Positions 32,592 to 35,275 of a stretch of 35,275 nt of DNA are shown piece by piece. This stretch comes from Alphaproteobacteria bacterium. Lineage in GTDB: Bacteria > Pseudomonadota > Alphaproteobacteria > Caulobacterales > Aquidulcibacteraceae. The DNA is taken from contig WGOB01000042.1 of assembly GCA_016124255.1 (NCBI GenBank), forward strand, positions 1-35,275, in the 5' to 3' direction. Made by a program: the position numbers and the translations under genes. How positions within the stretch are numbered: position 1 is the first letter of the stretch; every line of letters begins with the position of its first letter. The notes beneath the pieces were generated by a model that did not search any database, had not been told where the DNA came from, and saw only the letters and a program-made list of their open reading frames with translations.

Positions 32592-34126
32592 CGTCGCACG
32601 CGAAGCGCCAACAGCATGAGAGTCAGCGGCGCCTCGCTGGTGAGTGAAACGCGGAGACGTGTTTCTTGCTGCGGCCATGCAAGCGCGCGGCGCACGAAAC
32701 CTGCGCGCGCGAAACGCCAGCGATCGACGCTTTCGCCGTTGAGCGAGACATCGACCTCAACCGGCGCCCGCGGAGCGTGCGCCAGCGTCGACAAGAGGCC
32801 TCGCGATGTCGTGAAGATCGGCGCGAACAGCAGCTCCAGCGCGCCCGCGGGCGACCCGACCTCCAGGTCCAGCCATTCGCCCTCGCAGCGAGCGAGCGCC
32901 CCCCAGCGCGTACGCATGAAGGCGGCGCTGCCGAGCCAGCGCCAGGCCGCGCAAGTGCGGCCGAAAATCCATCGATCGTGCGGCGCGAGAATCGGGGCTG
33001 TGTTCTGGTTGATCGGCGTCGTCAGCGCGTCGAGCGCGGCGCGATAAGCCGATATCATGGCGTCCGTGGTAAGGTGCGTGCTGGCGTACGCCTCGCCTTT
33101 CGCCGCGCGTGCGGCGCTCGCCGTTGGATCCCGGCGATGGAAGGCGATGGCGTCAACGACGCCCCGAATGATCTGTTCGTCCTCAGGCGGGCCGAGATCG
33201 TACGCGACACCGTCTCGCACGAGATCCGCGAGGCCGCCCGCGCGCGATGCGGCGAGCGGCGCGCCGGCCATGAGCGCATCGACGGCGGCGAACGGCAGTC
33301 CCTCGGCGCGCGAGGGAAGCAGGGCTAGATCCGCAGCGTCGAGGAGTTCGCCGCCGTCATCACGATGGCCAAGGAAGCGAACGCGGTCGCCGAGCGGTGC
33401 AGCGCGGCGTTCGAGCGCCTCTTGCAGACCGTCATCGTCGGCGCCGGCAAGGATCAGAAACACGCGGTCGCGGGCCTCGGGCGCCAGGCGCGCGATCGCG
33501 TCAATCGCGAGATCCTGTCCCTTCTGCTCGCTGATGCGCGCGAGCATGAGCACCATTGTGTCGTCTTCCCTGATCCCCAGCGCCTGGCGAACGCGCGCGC
33601 GCGCGTCGGGCGCTGCGGCGGTGCGCGCCCGCGCGCCATTGGCGATGACGCGCGATTTCACCTCCGCTTGCGGAAAGACCGCGCAGAAGTCCGCCCGCGC
33701 CGTCTCGCTCGGGAAGCGGAGCGCGTGCGCGGCGTCGATCCAATGCGTGTCCTCGCCGCGGGCCATGGCGCGCAGCACGTCGGCGCCCGGCGTCAGCTGC
33801 AAGCTGACGATGAACGGAACGCCGAGGCGCTTCGCCGCGCGCTTGGCCGCGATCAATGACGCGCACGGGTGCGCATCGACGAAGACGGCCGCATCCGCGT
33901 CTGCGAGGACCATGGATGGCCGTCGGTCGTCGCACCGCGCGTGCGGGCTCTTTCGTTCATCCAGCGGCAGTGTCGCGCGTTCGACGCCCGCAACAGCCGG
34001 GAACGCGGCATCGGCGGCGAGAATGACTCGGCGGTCGGCGGACAGGCCTTCGGCGATCGTGCGCGCGGCGCGGGCGCAACCGCCTCTGCCGGGATCGTCG
34101 CAGAAAAGAGCGATGCGCCGCGCCAT
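32588..34126 (-). CDS. GT4-family glycosyltransferase with extra C-terminal domain
   Basis: A 512-residue protein. The first 385 residues or so are a GT4 enzyme: FCDDPGRGGCARAARTIAEG (acceptor loop), a short N-domain, VLMLARISEQKGQDLAIDAI, VRFLGHRDDGGELL, and the donor motif SRAEGLPFAAVDALMAG, in which the second Glu of E-x7-E is Asp. About 125 further residues (from near 388) form a beta-rich domain (WLDLEVGSPAGALELLF, VEVDVSLNGESVDRWRF) that may bind glycan or partner; I do not recognise a named family for it. It follows galE by 3 bp in the operon uxs-galE-GT4. Confidence 0.87.
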   Translation of the reverse strand: MARRIALFCDDPGRGGCARAARTIAEGLSADRRVILAADAAFPAVAGVERATLPLDERKSPHARCDDRRPSMVLADADAAVFVDAHPCASLIAAKRAAKRLGVPFIVSLQLTPGADVLRAMARGEDTHWIDAAHALRFPSETARADFCAVFPQAEVKSRVIANGARARTAAAPDARARVRQALGIREDDTMVLMLARISEQKGQDLAIDAIARLAPEARDRVFLILAGADDDGLQEALERRAAPLGDRVRFLGHRDDGGELLDAADLALLPSRAEGLPFAAVDALMAGAPLAASRAGGLADLVRDGVAYDLGPPEDEQIIRGVVDAIAFHRRDPTASAARAAKGEAYASTHLTTDAMISAYRAALDALTTPINQNTAPILAPHDRWIFGRTCAAWRWLGSAAFMRTRWGALARCEGEWLDLEVGSPAGALELLFAPIFTTSRGLLSTLAHAPRAPVEVDVSLNGESVDRWRFARAGFVRRALAWPQQETRLRVSLTSEAPLTLMLLALRVRR

Positions 34127-34129
34127 CGC

Positions 34130-35110
34130 TCAGGTTTGCTGGGCGTGCCAACGCCAAGCAGAGCGGATAATGGTGTCGATGTCCGAGTGCTGCGCGCGCC
34201 AGCCGAGCACACGTTCGGCTTTCTGCGCGACGGCGACGAGCGCGGGGGGATCGCCGGCGCGGCGCGGGCCGATGCGCCGGGGAAAGCTCTTGCCGGCGAC
34301 GCGCTCAACCGCGGCGGCGATTTCCGCGACGGTGGTGCCGTTGCCGGTGCCGAGATTGAAGACGTCGCTCTCGCCGCCGTTCATCAGATAATCGAGCGCA
34401 CGGCAATGCGCGTCGGCGAGGTCTGCGACATGGATGTAGTCGCGCACGCAGGTGCCGTCGCGGGTGTCGAAATCGTCGCCGAACACGGTGAAGACGTGCC
34501 CGCCGCCGAGCGCGCCCTGGATGGCGAGCGGGATCACATGGGTTTCAGGGTCATGGCGCTCGCCGATCTCGCCGTCGAGGTCGGCGCCCGCGGCGTTGAA
34601 ATAGCGCAGCGCAACGGAGCGCAGGCCGTGTGCGGCGCCGTAGTCCGCGAGCATCTTCTCAACGAAGAGCTTGGACCAGCCATAGGGATTGATCGGGCTT
34701 TGCGGATGCGTCTCGTCGATCGGCGTGCGAACGGGCGCGCCGTAGGTCGCGCAGGTGGAGGAGAAGAGTATCCTGTCGCACGCCGCGGCGCGCATCGCGT
34801 CGAGCAGCGTGAGCGTGCCCAGCGTATTGTTGCGGTAATAGAGGCCCGGCTGCTCCACCGACTCGCCGACATAGGCGTAGGCCGCGAAGTGCGCGACGAT
34901 GTCCGGCTGGGCCTTGCGGAATGCGCTATCGAGCGCGACGGGATCGAGGATGTCGCCTTCGATCAGGTCGCCCCAGCGCACAAGATCGCGCCAGCCGCGG
35001 CTGAGATTGTCATAGACGACGACGGTCCAGCCGGCATTCGCAAACGCCTTGCAGCAATGGCTGCCGACATAACCCGCGCCGCCGGTGACGAGAACCGTGG
35101 GGCCCTTCAC
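34130..35110 (-). CDS. galE: UDP-glucose 4-epimerase
   Basis: A 326-residue extended SDR interconverting UDP-glucose and UDP-galactose (or the N-acetyl or xylose/arabinose forms). The NAD loop is VTGGAGYVGSH (8-18); FAAYAYVGESVEQP, SSTCATYG and the YGWSK Tyr/Lys pair are intact. RYFNAAGAD, RDYIHVADLADAH and FNLGTGNGTTV are classic GalE signatures. The GTG start at 35110 overlaps the stop of the upstream uxs copy (GTGA), implying coupling. Because the partner makes UDP-xylose, a UDP-xylose 4-epimerase activity is also conceivable. Confidence 0.93.
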   Translation of the reverse strand: MKGPTVLVTGGAGYVGSHCCKAFANAGWTVVVYDNLSRGWRDLVRWGDLIEGDILDPVALDSAFRKAQPDIVAHFAAYAYVGESVEQPGLYYRNNTLGTLTLLDAMRAAACDRILFSSTCATYGAPVRTPIDETHPQSPINPYGWSKLFVEKMLADYGAAHGLRSVALRYFNAAGADLDGEIGERHDPETHVIPLAIQGALGGGHVFTVFGDDFDTRDGTCVRDYIHVADLADAHCRALDYLMNGGESDVFNLGTGNGTTVAEIAAAVERVAGKSFPRRIGPRRAGDPPALVAVAQKAERVLGWRAQHSDIDTIIRSAWRWHAQQT

Positions 35111-35274
35111 GACGCGGTCTCGTCAAGGGCGCGCAGGAACGCGTCGAAATAGTCGATTGTTTTCTGGAGTCCTTCGCGGAGCTGGGTTTTTGGGGTCCAG
35201 TTGAGCGTTGCGCCGGCGAGGGCGATGTCGGGCTTGCGCTGCTTTGGATCGTCCTGCGGCAAGGGGCGGTGGAC
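35107..35274 (-). CDS. uxs: UDP-glucuronate decarboxylase, C-terminal end (right copy, partial)
   Basis: The last 55 residues of a second UDP-glucuronate decarboxylase, with the 5' part beyond the right edge. Its first 47 residues are identical in DNA to the left copy and only the last eight differ (RALDETAS). Both copies have the same number of residues after the visible start and intact stops, so neither looks truncated at this end. The stop overlaps the GTG of galE (GTGA). Two near-identical genes facing each other across 35 kb imply recent duplication, gene conversion, or an assembly graph repeat. Confidence 0.85.
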   Translation of the reverse strand, partial: VHRPLPQDDPKQRKPDIALAGATLNWTPKTQLREGLQKTIDYFDAFLRALDETAS

Positions 35275-35275
35275 G
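35135..35275. repeat. Right arm of 141-bp terminal inverted repeat
   Basis: Perfect reverse complement of bases 1-141, within the second uxs 3' end. The mismatch begins inward of base 35135 exactly where the two genes acquire different C-terminal codons. Confidence 0.97.

Noticed and set aside
33057-34391. 444- and 427-codon plus-strand frames opposite GT4 and galE
   Set aside because: Both lie antisense to clearly recognisable genes and show low-complexity Arg/Ser/Ala sequence.
1-35275. CRISPR array, tRNA or rRNA genes, insertion sequence
   Set aside because: No regularly spaced direct repeats, cloverleaf with CCA-type end, rRNA-like stretches or transposase motifs were noticed on either strand by eye; a covariance-model search was not possible.

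Overview
This is a gene-dense, high-GC window with almost no non-coding DNA; no gene-free stretch reaches 300 bp. Codon habits, frequent GTG/TTG starts, 1-4 base stop/start overlaps and a DUF2793 protein suggest an alphaproteobacterium (Caulobacterales/Hyphomonadales-like; inference only). No rRNA, tRNA, CRISPR array, transposase or integrase was recognised.

Layout. (A) 1-1323: the 3' end of a UDP-glucuronate decarboxylase gene coupled to a GT4 glycosyltransferase. (B) 1511-11813: a phospho-signalling module. It holds a membrane Ser/Thr kinase, a glycine-zipper coiled-coil protein, a coiled-coil lipoprotein, three FHA proteins (one with a dead trypsin-like domain outside the membrane), a PP2C phosphatase, a TIR-Sel1 protein on the opposite strand, and a second kinase fused through a beta-rich domain to a C-terminal TIR-like domain. 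(C) 11937-12572: an unrecognised protein. (D) 12632-17133, minus strand: a nucleotide-sugar operon manC-rfbC-SDR-rfbD-rfbA with no rfbB. (E) 17333-26081: an AGE-family epimerase/isomerase, several glycosyltransferases, a phage-fibre-like DUF2793/S74 protein, a 70-residue protein, and a glycoside-hydrolase/methyltransferase fusion interrupted by a frameshift. (F) 26239-32591, plus strand: a TPR-sulfotransferase, a GT4-GT2 fusion, a methyltransferase, and a methyltransferase with a long coiled coil. (G) 32588-35274, minus strand: GT4, galE and a second copy of the UDP-glucuronate decarboxylase 3' end.

Regions A and D-G look like a surface-glycan or glycoprotein-decoration locus. They provide dTDP-rhamnose-type, GDP-mannose, UDP-galactose and UDP-xylose precursors, glycosyltransferases, and methyl and sulfate decoration. 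No flippase, polymerase or ABC exporter is present, so export is encoded elsewhere or the acceptor is a protein. Region B is self-contained and has the parts of an envelope-sensing kinase/phosphatase/FHA relay ending in two TIR proteins. It is the best candidate here for an undescribed system.

The first 141 bases are the exact reverse complement of the last 141. Both ends therefore run into the same gene, uxs, pointing inward, and each copy then continues into a different C-terminal tail and a different downstream gene. Either the 35-kb block is flanked by a real inverted duplication, and could invert by recombination, or the ends reflect assembly-graph overlap at a repeat.
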